In this document: piece after piece, positions 36,529 through 47,900 of the stretch
How the letters are laid out: each line of letters starts with the position of its first letter
Position numbering within the stretch: the stretch's first letter is position 1
Assembly (NCBI RefSeq): GCF_028389875.1
Contig: NC_084663.1
Coordinates: 95,469,190 to 95,533,189 of the forward strand
Direction: 5' to 3'
Length of the DNA: 64,000 nt
DNA from: Rhea pennata
Taxonomy: Eukaryota > Chordata > Aves > Rheiformes > Rheidae
Program-made: the position numbers and the translations under genes
The notes under the pieces: model-generated
Told to the model about the DNA's origin: nothing
Databases searched by the model: none
Seen by the model: the letters and a program-made list of their open reading frames with translations, nothing else

Positions 36529-37919
36529 TTATCACCGAATCACAGAATCAATAAGGTCGGAAGGGACCTCTGGAGATCATCTAGTCCAACCTCCCTGCTC
36601 AAGCAGGGTCACCTACAGCATGTTAGACAGGGTTGCATCCAGGTGGGCTTTGATTATCTCCAGAGAAGGTCACTCCACAAGCTCTCTGGGCAGCCTGTGC
36701 CAGTGCTCCGTCACTCTCACAGGGAAGAAATTCCCCCTCCCGTTCAGGCGGAACTGCCTGTGCTTCAATTTCTGCCCATTGACTCTTGTCCTGTCACATG
36801 GCACTACTGGAAAGAGTTCATCTGCCGTTCCTCAGAGGGCAGCTGCTCCAGCCCTCGGATCATCTTTGTAGCCCTAAGCTGGACTCTCTCCAGTACCTCC
36901 ACGTCTCTCTTGCACTGGGGAGCCCAGAACTGGACACAGTACTCGAGATGAGGCCTCCCCAGGGCTGAGGAGAGGGGCAGGATCACCTCCCTCCACCTGC
37001 CGGCAACACTCTTCCAAATGCACCCCAGCATACCACTGGCTTTCCTGGCCACAAGGGCACATTGCTGGCTCATGGTCAGCTTGTCATCCACCAGCACTCC
37101 CAGGTCCTTCTCTGCAGAGATGCTCTCCAGAAGGTCAGCCCCCAGCCTGTACTGGTGCCTCGGGTTATTTCTGCCTAGGTGCAGGACCCTGCACTTGCCC
37201 TTGTTGAACCTCAGGAGGTTCCTCTCCACCCAACTCTCCAGCCTGTCCAGGTCTCTCTGAATGGCAGAACAGCCCTCAGCTGTGTCAGCCTCTCCTCCCA
37301 GCTTGGTAGCATCAGCAAACTTGCTGAGGAGGCACTCCATCCCCTCATCCAAGTCACTGATGAAGAAGTTGAACAGGATGGGACCCAGGACGGAGCCCTG
37401 GGGGACACCACTAGCCACAGGCCTCCAGCTAGACTCCACACCACTGATGACGACCCTCTGAGCTCTGCCTTTCAGCCAGTTCTCAATACACCTCACTGTC
37501 CACTCGTCCAACGCACACTTCCTGAGCTTCTCTAGGAGGATGTTATGGGAGACAGTGTCAACAGCCTTGCTGAAGTCAAGGTACACGACATCGACTGCTC
37601 TCCCCTCATCTACGCAGCCAGTCATGCCATCAGAGAAGGCTATCAGATTGGTTAAGCAGGATTTCCCGTTGGTGAATCCATGCTGGCTACTCCTGATCAC
37701 CTTCTTTTCCTCCATATGCTTGGAGATGACATCCAGAATGAGGTGTTCCATCACCTTTCCAGGGATAGAGGTGAAGTTAACTAGCCTGTAGTTTCCTGGG
37801 CCCTTTTTGAAGACTGGAGTGACATTGGCTTTCTTCCAGTCCTCACGCACCTCTCCCGTTCTCCAGGACCTTTCCAAGATGATGGAGAGTGGCCTGGCAA
37901 CAACATCTGCCAGCTCCCT
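36529..37919 (-). mobile_element. CR1 LINE copy A, 5'-truncated, minus strand
   Basis: On the minus strand it runs from the RT region of ORF2 (truncated near 37919) to the CR1 3' end near 36529. Compared with copy B at 41590-42915 it has a net 91-bp loss: after 36818 only nine bases (36819-36827) stand where copy B has about 100 (41869-41968). This removes part of the ORF2 C-terminus. From 36828 to 37765 I find no difference from copy B over 938 bp, while both flanks of that block differ. The near-intact ORF2 segment and low decay mark it as a young copy. Confidence 0.95.
36804..37877 (-). pseudogene. CR1 ORF2 reverse transcriptase fragment, copy A
   Basis: A 357-codon open frame covering most of the RT domain. 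Visible blocks: [20 protein letters not shown] (about 29-48), [16 protein letters not shown] (about 63-78), motif [10 protein letters not shown] (about 99-107, with Val where CR1 usually has Phe), motif [12 protein letters not shown] (about 156-166) and motif [10 protein letters not shown] (about 187-195). CR1 and other non-LTR RTs normally have FADD or YADD at motif C, so the second catalytic aspartate is alanine here (codon at 37308-37310). The frame ends early because of the internal deletion (…LPSEE then a short foreign tail). The endonuclease domain and ORF1 are absent. Not autonomous. Confidence 0.92.
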
Positions 37920-39191
37920 TTGACCACTCTGATTTGCTTGACTAGTACAGGTGCTTCACTGATTCATTTTTAAAGCCTAAACACTAAAATGATCTTCACA
38001 GCATAGACTAAAATTCTGCTACAGTTTGATAATAGAGAGAAAAGAAAATTTGTTCCGTTTGCTGACAACACAGCTTGCTGTTCTGACTAGCTCTCACCAA
38101 AATTTTGTTCAGTCTACCATTAAACTCATCTTGGAACCAATTAAGACCTGTTACTCAAACAGATGACTCAGAACAATCTGAGTATCCACTATCAGACAAA
38201 AAATATGCTGCAGTGGAGAAGAAATGGACATTTCAAAAATTCACAAAATCTGAAAATCATTCAAATAGCTTCACACATATTAAACGTCACTTCATTCTCG
38301 GTCAACCGTTCGGCACATACAAATTGACTTTAAAAAGTTGCACTCCTTTACAGAAATTACCAAACAAAATGCTGAAGATGAATTAGTCAATGACCATGCA
38401 GTGTCACATATTTTCACTGGCATTTTGTGGACTATAAATCTGATGTGCTACAAGACCTTAACTGGTGCCAAGATTTGCACAGAGAACAATAGGGGACTTG
38501 CAAAATAATCAAGAGAAGAACAACAACCTCAAATAAAAGTGGTTACTGAGACTAGAGTTCCTGTCCTGGCAGCTTGGGGTCCTTTTGGGAAAGCACAGAT
38601 ATGAAGGATTATCTGTGCTTTCAAAATTTACTTTCAGGGCTGCTAACTATAAACATTTTAGAAAGAAATACCTACAAGATCTATGAGATACAGAGCCAAT
38701 GCATTCAAATAATATGAAAAAGATGTGTATTTGTTTTATGTTTAGTAACCTTGTATGATAAGCTTAGCAAGTCTGAATTTTGATAGAATCATTTTGAAGT
38801 AATATGAATGTAATTTTCAGGAAAAACAGATTCACAGAAGATACTGTTTCCTTTGGGGCAGTCCACTCAGCATAGAAATCTGCTGGTTTGTCTTTTATTT
38901 TGTCTTTTACAATGAATGTTAATGTAAAAAGTAAGACAGAAGTGAAACAGCTTATAATAAATTCACAATTATTCTCATCTCTTCACATCTTTATTGTATA
39001 GGGGCAAACATATTTTGCCTTGGGAAACTAACCAATGTGGTGCAGCTGTACAGAGAGGGCATGATACCAGAGAAATTGCATTAAAGATCTGCAACAGTGG
39101 AACTATGTGCATCATTAATTCAAAACATCACCATTTTTTCCTGCCATTCGCAGAGAGAGTTATCAGTTGGATAAATCAATATCATCTGCAT

Positions 39192-39209
39192 GATGCAAAT
39201 ATTTGCATC
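39192..39209. promoter_or_regulatory. Palindromic double octamer (POU-type) site
   Basis: GATGCAAATATTTGCATC is a perfect 18-bp palindrome made of the octamer ATGCAAAT directly abutted to its inverse ATTTGCAT. POU-domain factors (Oct family) bind this octamer, and closely spaced inverted half-sites can bind dimers. The surrounding 39000-39240 is higher in complexity than its neighbours. Regulatory function is inference. Confidence 0.3.
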
Positions 39210-40967
39210 CCAGACAGCATTGCATTCACCTAGGTTTCAGGGGAGTTACATAGCCAAACCTGCCTAGAAAAAGTTCTCCAAAATAAAAATACCTATAGAA
39301 ACAACCTAAACAAATTAAAGGAAAGTTATAGTATTGGTCCCAGTGCTCTGTCAGAGTCAGAATGATCAGGAAGAAATTAAACCATGGGGGATCACATCAG
39401 CCAAAAGAAGTTGGTCATCACTTTTCACACATATTTTATATGCTAACTCAGAACATTATGAGCATCGGTCTACAGAGACTATGTAGAAGAATAACGATGA
39501 TGTATATTTAAAAATCCATAATTAATGCATCAATTCATCCATGCATGAAAATATAAATATACCAATAACCACTCTTTTAAGGTTAGAAAGATTTCCCTCC
39601 AACATTAGGCTTTCATCAATAGGGTTCCCTCTCTTTTTACCGGTCTCAACTTGCAGCAGTTCTTTTTCTGCAGTATTCATCTGTAATGGACTACATTTAT
39701 ATAAAAATAACAATTTGATGTGAAGGATACGGTTTGAATACTTTTGCTTAATTTCAATTATCAGTGCCCCTTGTATCCAGTTGGAAATGACCATCTTCTG
39801 TTCAAATATGGGCAGCAGGATATGAGTTCTTTCTCCTTGTTATCACACTGCAGCAGGCATGGCCCACAAATCACAGTGTAATGTGCCCAGAAGTTTTTTT
39901 GCACCAATGCTGTTAGCAGAGAGCTACAAATCTCCACTGGTATTTCCTGACACTCCCACAGCTCAAACCCTTAACTAGAAAGGGTCAGTTGCTAGAATAA
40001 TCCCGCAATTCAGAGATTAAAACACTGACAACATAATTCCATTGTTGTACAAGTTCCACGTGGGGAAAGAAAGGAACTCTTGGCAAACACTAAGAACTTT
40101 CCAGAGTAAAAGTTTCATCATTTATTTTTCCCCTTTCAACTCTAGGCAGTTACCAAGCCTCCTATGCTTGGACAATTGCCCAGTGGTTTACTCAGCTTGA
40201 AGCAAGCAGGGGGTGATTCAAAGCTTATCCAGATCCACTTGTGATACCATACTGATAGTTTATTTTCTACATAAAACACAATTGCTTCTTTCTTCATTTG
40301 ATTTTTTTTGAGATTTTTCTCCTCCATCTTCCTCCAAGAGGGTGAACAGAGGAGAAAACATGAAAATCTTTTCTTCTGCTGCAGTAGACTCAGACACACG
40401 ATATTTGGCATACCTATACTTATAAAAGATCCTAAAGTAGACACAGCTTTTACTGGCAAAAGAATACTAGTTAATAGCACATTTTGTTGAATTAGGCTGA
40501 GTACATTTTCAGTGATTTATACTTTTTCCATTGCTAAAAGGTTTCAGCAGTCCAAAAATTTTCCTAACCCAACTGTCCTTTAAATAAATATGCCCTTCGG
40601 CAACAACAGAAAACAAGTCTGAAGTGAGGCCCAGATCCAGGATAAAATTTACACTAAGTCACTTCCTTAAAGAGATGCTAGGGCAGACCGAGTTCTGATG
40701 TAACAGAACTTGCCTGTATCTCCCTTTCTATTCCAAAGCTTTGTGCTGGACCTACTTTATTTTGGGGGATACTCTAATGATTTTCTCACACAAAATAAGC
40801 ATTTTCCCACTAGAAACCTTTTCACATTCACATACAAACTTCCTGAATTTGAGTAAGTGTTATCAAACTCTGAAAGAAACAAGATGCGCCCCCCTCCCAC
40901 ACACAAGCTCTCCCACTCTCCCATTATAGTTCTCAAGGAAAAACACAGGTGCAAAGCTGTCAATAGC

Positions 40968-40997
40968 TTTCTTTCTTTCTTTCTTCCCCCCCCCCCC
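40968..40997. repeat. (CTTT)n microsatellite followed by poly(C)
   Basis: CTTT units followed by a run of 12 C. A simple unstable repeat. Confidence 0.9.
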
Positions 40998-41062
40998 AAA
41001 GGCAAAACAGCAGTAAGCACTGAAGTACTGAAAGCATCCAGAATGCATACAGATAGCTTGCA

Positions 41063-41110
41063 TTTTTATTTGACTTGGTACTTACTTCTGTTTTTATCTG
41101 ACTTGGTACT
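41063..41110. repeat. Two-copy 28-bp tandem duplication
   Basis: Segment tttttatttgacttggtact (41063-41082) recurs at 41091-41110 with one substitution. It ends 18 bp before the possible LTR. Confidence 0.8.
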
Positions 41111-41128
41111 GTTTAGGATTTGGACTAA

Positions 41129-41560
41129 TGTGCTCTAAAGAAAAACAAGGAACAAAAACCAAAGTCATTTTAGCTAAGGCTGTCTTTATTTGAGAGGGAG
41201 ACAAAGCAGGTGAGGATGATCAGGTCTTCTGTGTTGCTCTTTGCTGTCTAATGCAGAAGGGGCTTCTTTAAGCCCCTTAGCCTCTTAGAACTTTTGAGAG
41301 CACAACACTTTTATACATATTTACATGTACATAAGCTGATAACGTGTTTAAGTGGTTTACAACAAAAGGAATTGACAGCTATGCTGTTGGTTAATTTGGG
41401 GTAGACCAAGCCTCTTCAACTAGTCTATCAAACAGAGTGAAATCCTCTAGCCACAGAATACTAAAGCAGAATCAGCACAGTTCTGAGAGAATACTGCAAG
41501 GTTACCAAAAAAACAAAAACAAACACCACAAACACTATTACATGTCAATTCTGAATGCAC
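41129..41560 (-). mobile_element. Possible solo LTR of an endogenous retrovirus, minus strand
   Basis: On the minus strand there is a TATA box (TATAAAAG, plus-strand 41308-41315), then a perfect 9-bp stem with a 4-nt loop (41257-41278), then a polyadenylation signal AATAAA (plus-strand 41185-41190) about 120 bp after the TATA box. That order and spacing fit the U3/R/U5 layout of an LTR. The 7-bp direct repeat GGACTAA lies at 41122-41128 and 41561-41567, bounding a 432-bp unit whose ends read TGTGC and GCAC. A 7-bp duplication and an end not reading CA are unusual for ERVs, so boundaries may be off by a base or two, or the repeat may be chance. No internal retroviral genes are present. I cannot name a family. 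Confidence 0.42.
41257..41278 (-). other. Perfect 9-bp-stem hairpin
   Basis: AAGGGGCTT and AAGCCCCTT enclose a 4-nt loop. In the possible LTR it would lie shortly after the predicted transcription start, inside R, and would fold at the 5' end of the transcript. Confidence 0.7.
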
Positions 41561-41589
41561 GGACTAAGTTATTAAAATACTAAGGATAT

Positions 41590-42915
41590 ATCATAGAATC
41601 AGTAAGGTCAGAAGGGACCTCTGGAGATCATCTAGTCCAACCTCCCTGCTCAGCAGGGTCACCTACAGCATGTTAGACAGGGTTGCATCCAGGTGGGCTT
41701 TGATTATCTCCAGAGAAGGACACTCCACAACCTCTCTGGGCAGCCTGGTCCAGTGCTCCGTCACTCTCACAGGGAAGAAATTCCCCCTCCCGTTCAGGCG
41801 GAACTTCCTGTGCTTCAATTTCTGCCCATTGACTCTTGTCCTGTCACATGGCACTACTGGAAAGAGTTTGGCCCTGTCCCCTTGACACCCTCCCTTCAGG
41901 TACCTATGCACATTGATAGGATCCCTCTCAGTCTTCTGCAGGCTGAAGAGCGCCAGCTCTCGCAGACATTCCTCAGAGGGCAGCTGCTCCAGCCCTCGGA
42001 TCATCTTTGTAGCCCTAAGCTGGACTCTCTCCAGTACCTCCACGTCTCTCTTGCACTGGGGAGCCCAGAACTGGACACAGTACTCGAGATGAGGCCTCCC
42101 CAGGGCTGAGGAGAGGGGCAGGATCACCTCCCTCCACCTGCCGGCAACACTCTTCCAAATGCACCCCAGCATACCACTGGCTTTCCTGGCCACAAGGGCA
42201 CATTGCTGGCTCATGGTCAGCTTGTCATCCACCAGCACTCCCAGGTCCTTCTCTGCAGAGATGCTCTCCAGAAGGTCAGCCCCCAGCCTGTACTGGTGCC
42301 TCGGGTTATTTCTGCCTAGGTGCAGGACCCTGCACTTGCCCTTGTTGAACCTCAGGAGGTTCCTCTCCACCCAACTCTCCAGCCTGTCCAGGTCTCTCTG
42401 AATGGCAGAACAGCCCTCAGCTGTGTCAGCCTCTCCTCCCAGCTTGGTAGCATCAGCAAACTTGCTGAGGAGGCACTCCATCCCCTCATCCAAGTCACTG
42501 ATGAAGAAGTTGAACAGGATGGGACCCAGGACGGAGCCCTGGGGGACACCACTAGCCACAGGCCTCCAGCTAGACTCCACACCACTGATGACGACCCTCT
42601 GAGCTCTGCCTTTCAGCCAGTTCTCAATACACCTCACTGTCCACTCGTCCAACGCACACTTCCTGAGCTTCTCTAGGAGGATGTTATGGGAGACAGTGTC
42701 AACAGCCTTGCTGAAGTCAAGGTACACGACATCGACTGCTCTCCCCTCATCTACGCAGCCAGTCATGCCATCAGAGAAGGCTATCAGATTGGTTAAGCAG
42801 GATTTCCCGTTGGTGAATCCATGCTGGCTACTCCTGATCACCTTCTTTTCCTCCATATGCTTGGAGATGACATCCAGAATGAGGTGTTCCATCACCTTTC
42901 CAGGGACGGAGGTGA
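41590..42915 (-). mobile_element. CR1 LINE copy B, 5'-truncated, minus strand
   Basis: It runs from within the RT region (truncation near 42915, next to ggtgagg) to the CR1 3' end at 41590 (atcatagaatcagtaaggtc on the plus strand). ORF2 is open from the truncation to its natural stop, followed by the short 3' UTR. It shares 41969-42906 with copy A without any difference I can find (offset 5141 bp, no indel). Outside this block, the 3' flank differs from copy A at about 8 positions plus a 1-bp indel in about 275 bp, and the 5' flank differs at about 3 of the next 12 bp. Confidence 0.95.
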
Positions 42916-42937
42916 GGAAATAGCCATTTTTGAGCAC
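41663..42937 (-). pseudogene. CR1 ORF2 C-terminal half, copy B
   Basis: A 424-codon open frame; roughly the first 8 codons come from flanking DNA. RT blocks: motif [10 protein letters not shown] (72-80, D74), motif [12 protein letters not shown] (129-139) and motif [10 protein letters not shown] (160-168). The canonical FADD is FADA, with the alanine codon at 42449-42451. The C-terminal region continues to the CR1-typical end ([20 protein letters not shown], then …LSNML and stop), where copy A is deleted. A complete CR1 ORF2 also needs an N-terminal endonuclease and the first RT motifs, which are missing. The motif C change would be expected to abolish RT activity. Confidence 0.93.
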
Positions 42938-44720
42938 CTAGCACATGCAGGCTATTCTGAGAACAAACTACACTTCTCAGAAATTAAGGAAAAAACTTAA
43001 AATGTAATGCAATTTATCCTATCACAGCATAATAGGCTTGGGAATGAAAAGCTCTGCTATTCACAAGCTGAAAATGTCTTGAAATAAGCCTCTTTAAAGT
43101 TATCAATATAAAGTGTTAACCTAATCAATGACAGAAACTGGAGGGACTGAAAGTGCAGCACAAAGCCTATTAAAGGCTGTAAAATTCATAGGGTTAAATA
43201 CGATGTCCTGAATGAGAGTGTTCTTAAATACTCTTCCTGGCCTTCTACTGAAAAAGAGGGTGGTGGTGATGGGGAAATTACTAAATCCAATCCATTTTGT
43301 TACTCAGGTCACAATATTATTTCCTTTCTATAATCCACTGACAGCATGAAATAATAATATACAATTACAATCAACCTCCAAACAGGTACTGAAAATGTAT
43401 CTTAGAAATAAGTGTGGCACAAAGCAACATCTAAGAAAATTAATTCATCTGGCCAAAGGACAATACAGTGGAATGAGCTTGCATACCCTTGAGAAGGATG
43501 CTTCAGTCTTGAATAGTTATGTTCCATTTTTCAAAAGCATCACAAGGGCACCCACTGTTCAGTCATTTAAACAAGGCTTCTGTGGTATCTGCCTGGGATG
43601 ATGAGAAGAGAGCACATCACCTAATGCAACACAGAGTTGGACAAACACTAATCAAACTCTTAGCACTAACTGTTTGGGTTTCATTTCTTTTCCAAACCAT
43701 GAGGACATAGTTCACCCGCCCTTCTAAAATTAACTTGGAACATATTTTGAAAAATGCCATCCACACTGTTCTTTAGATCAGACCACAAACACAGTTGAGA
43801 TCTAAATCCCAAACATCTCCCCTAGGCAAGGCCTGCACTAACTCTGCAGCACCACCTTGGTTCGTAGTCATTACCATGCCCAAGCTAACAATGATTTATT
43901 CCTACAAATGGGAAAATTACCAATTCCCACATGCAGTGTGTATCTTGCTGACCGCACCCCTACTGACACAGTACACAGCGTTCAAAGGCTCACAACTTCC
44001 TCAAATAATATCATTTCCCCTCAAAGCAGGCCAAAAAAAAAAAAAATCCCCCAAAAAGACAACACCCACACAAACTTTTAAACTGCCTTTTAAAAACAGC
44101 TCAGTTAGTACTATTTTTTGTGTCATTTATTTCTAATGAATAAAAAAAAAAAAAAAAAGATGATGTAAAACCAGAATGCAAACAGGAATGAGAAAAGGGA
44201 ATTCCACTAACTGGGTTACAGGCTGAAATACATCAGATTAGGCTGAACACCACTAATATCAAATGAAAATATTCACTGCCAGAATATCTACTTTTATGTA
44301 TTAAGCTAATACTACCTGTAAAAGTCTCTGCATCTTTTCCAAGTTAAAAATCCAGCTACCTGCCTCTCTAAAGGCAGCAAAGGGAACCAGATGCATCTTT
44401 CTGTTAAAAAGGGCAACAATATATTTTTACAGTGGAAGTCATTAATTTACTTACCACAAGGATCTAGTTGTATTGCACAAATTGCACAAAGCAGCAAAAG
44501 CAAGGGCTGAACAAATAATCATAATCAGTAAGAAAGAAATAGACAACAAAAGAAAGAATATCATTGTGCTACTTTATATACTATACCTGACAACCACACA
44601 CAGTCCTGATCCTGATCCTCATCCCACACTTCAGACTCAAAAAGAAGAGGGCAGAACTCTATAGGTAAACAAAAAAGCAATGTTGTCTAAAGGTAAGAAG
44701 TGGATTCTACATGAGTGATG

Positions 44721-44755
<35 letters not shown>

Positions 44756-44824
44756 CTTTTTAGCCAAGAAAACAGGCACTAAAAGTTAATACGATAAATA
44801 TATTACTGGAATGGAAAAGATAAA
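42916..44824. other. Non-coding DNA, nothing recognised
   Basis: AT-rich sequence with A17 at 44142-44158 and A30 at 44724-44753. ORFs up to 113 codons (43795-44136) are not recognised. Confidence 0.5.
44724..44753. repeat. Poly(A) tract, A30
   Basis: Thirty uninterrupted A. No AATAAA is seen just upstream and no recognisable gene-like sequence precedes it. Confidence 0.92.
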
Positions 44825-44991
44825 TAGGGAGCAACTGTTCTCTGTCTCCCCAAGCAAAACACTGAGAGGTATCAAACTGAACTAGGGTGTGTATGGTCCC
44901 TATTTTTATTCCCTTTTCTACAAATCCACTGTAGGCCACTTCTTGAAAACAGGATGTTGGACTAAACGGACCTGTGGTATATTTCATTAAC
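44825..44991 (+). mobile_element. Ancient CR1 (L3-like) 3' end
   Basis: The order gggagcaactgttctctgtc (44827 on), ggtatcaaactgaa, then gccacttcttgaaaacagga followed by tgttggactaaacggacctg agrees with the last part of ancient amniote CR1/L3 elements, whose 3' end carries a GGACTAGATGGACC-type block. Internal segments are missing. Diverged and inactive. Confidence 0.65.
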
Positions 44992-47900
44992 ACATGTGCT
45001 GCATTTCTTTCCTTACTTTAAAACATTCTGAGATTGGAGTGAAAAAAATCTCAGTTTAAAGGTTAGTCATATTAATAAAACCTGATAATCACCAAATTAA
45101 ATAGCTTGCTTTTTGATCCATGTCAGGTTATTAATTCACACTAAATATAGTCCTGTGATGATGAACACAAGGCATAAAGTCTGCATTTGGCAATTAGCAG
45201 TAACCAAAGGCAGAGGTATTAAACTCTATCATCACTCCTCTATGGCACATTCTTAACAACTTTTTGTTTGTTAAACAAAATCTTCATAACATAAATGATA
45301 TAGAGGAAAGCAGTCTAAGTGAGGCATTAGGCTGCCTATGAATAAATAATTTTATGAACAATGAAACATAGATGCATGCTTAGCAGCAGGATTCCCTGCT
45401 GTCTAATGAAATGAGAACTTTGGATTATAGAGTTTCTGAAGTTTGTACATTCATATGAAGGATTTCTTATGTAACCTCTCCAAAGTTTAATACAGAGTGA
45501 ATTCACACTACAGTCCTTTCCAATGTCTCCTTCTGTTCAAGTCTCTATTTCCAGCAAACTCACAGAAACTTAGTATTGCTGCAACTGAAGAAGTAGATTT
45601 AAATATATATAGAGAGAGATGGAGAAAATACACGTAAAATATATGATCATAACAGTTTAATTTCCTTAAAAAATTAAACCAAAACCACATCAAAACAGAT
45701 CTCCAAAGGTATTAAAGGAATTAAAGAGACTAACAAGTATGAAAAATGGTATTTATTGGAGATGCTTGCACCACCTCTCTGCTAAAGCATATAGGACACA
45801 AAAGAGGCAAAGACTAGGCATTTATATCTGCATTTGTACTCAGACTGTTCAAATACCTTACGTGTTTCAATCAATTTTTATGTAAGTATGCTCCATCTGG
45901 TTTGAATTCAAGCATATTGTGGATGGTGATGGTCTTACGTGAACTAAATAAATTTTCACTATATATTCATGTATTTCATCACAAACTTAACAGAGTAGAT
46001 GAAGGTAAATATATTTCACACATAGCCATTCTATGTTCTCAATTTTAACAGCTCTTTAACAAGGGCCTGCAGTAAGAAAGAATCAAAAAAAAAAATACAG
46101 CTAATATATAGAAAAAAAATCTGAGTGTGATTCACAAAGCTGAGAGCTGAGGAGCAAAGACAGGGGGATTATTCTCATATCCTGTAAAAATATGCAAGGT
46201 AGATTTTTGTTTTTGTCTTTTGGTGTTGGGGGAGGGGGGATCCAATCCAAAAGAAAGCTGAAAAGGTCTGAGAATGTATCATATACCTGAACTAGAAAAC
46301 CAAAGAAGTATCCATTTTAGGCTACAGAAATATTGATGACTGCAGAATAATTTTTATTAGACTAGCTAAAAAACTTCAGAAATTATTATTTTTATGTAAT
46401 ATACACTTCCATAGTTTTGAATTATTCTGTAATTTTTTTGAAGTTAGTCATGTGTGTTATCCTTTCCTACAAGCAATTTCAGTTTTAGCAAATGCATATT
46501 TTCAAGAGAAAAGGAGATTCTCAAACGTTCATGAGGTCTATATAAAGAATGAAAAGACTACCTACCAGAGAAGGTAGAATAAGCAACAGTTTAGTAAAAG
46601 CAGTATTATCTATGGGAGAGTCACAGAAAAAAAAGGGATGGAGGCTTAAGTAGCATGTAAAGCCTCCTACTGTCTACATATAAAGGTCTTTAAAGAAGAG
46701 AAGTGTATTGCACAGAGACAGTAAATTGTTTTTATTCCAAATGAAAAAATCAACTGTTGCATAGAAAGGATAACAATGTGTACTAATAACAAAAGAACAC
46801 ACTATGCTTATTGTTGCATATGAACACAAGATGCTTACTATAAATGGAAGAGAAAGTAATGAATTTTCAGGAAAGACATCACAATTTCTTTTTTACATGC
46901 ACTAGCAAAAGCTTACTTCAGTCTAGTGACAAGAGCATTTACCAAAAGGCAACCACAAATGGATATAAGTTTTGAACCACACTAGAATTATGAGCTCATT
47001 GAAAATACTTCACTTTATAATTGTACTTTAACTCATTCATGAATCATCAGGTTTGAAGGCTGGCTTATAAAAGGGGTAATCAGATACAGAAATAAGAGTA
47101 GAATAAAACCTCTAAGATGCCTACTGTCATCACATACAGCACTTCCTGTCTAAAATTTATGTAAAATCCTCTTACTTGTATAAAGAGAATCTGATTCTAG
47201 AGAAGAATTCAAAATCACTATAAAGTTATTAACTAACAGATTTCACTTATGTAATCTTAGATTGATCGAACTACTGAGCACAGGTCAATTTTGTATGCAA
47301 TTTACTGCTAAATATTGTCTACTACTATTTCATGACATCTAACCATTCTTAAGCAAAAAATACTCACAGATGGACAGCTATCTCCAAAAGTATTTTCAAC
47401 TATATTTTTTCCACTCTACACACAGGTTCCTTATAAAATTGAAAAAAAAAAAAAAAAAAACACCTTCTATAAACTACGTAAATATCTTCTTTAATTTATC
47501 AATTCTCTTCAATTTTATAAACCTCATCTATTATGGAATGTCAAGGCCAGCCAAAAACTGTCAAGATCACTGACATCTACCAGGTTGTATTTTGGTGTTA
47601 CAGTAAAAAAAGTTTGGGGGCTCCTGCTGTTGGAAAATCTGTGCAAGTGTCCTGTGATGCAAAGCAACTCCATCAATTTCAAAATTGTATCAAGACACTT
47701 TGGTAGGTTAACATTGTAGTGGCTGTTTGTAAGGGCTCCTTCTGCCAGGTTATGAATGTTTCTGTCCTCTATAACCATTAAAGCTAGGGAAAAAAAAAAA
47801 AAAAAAGGAAAGAAAAAAAAACATAAAGCCAACATAAAACTAGCAACATATGTTCAGGCCAATAAAACACAAATTCATTTTTGTAGCAAGAGCAGAGGTC

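Larger units (their letters stand above)
37920..41128. other. Non-coding DNA between two CR1 copies
   Basis: About 3.2 kb of unique-looking sequence. It contains a palindromic double octamer at 39192-39209, a (CTTT)n plus poly(C) tract at 40968-40997 and a 28-bp duplication at 41063-41110. ORFs of 60-112 codons are not recognised. Confidence 0.5.

Noticed and set aside
37179..37535. 118-codon plus-strand ORF, repeated identically at 42320-42676
   Set aside because: Antisense shadow of CR1 ORF2; the duplication only reflects the identical CR1 block.
43795..44136. 113-codon plus-strand ORF as a gene
   Set aside because: It runs through an A-rich tract (lysine-rich end), lacks any recognised motif, and overlaps another ORF of similar length in a different frame.
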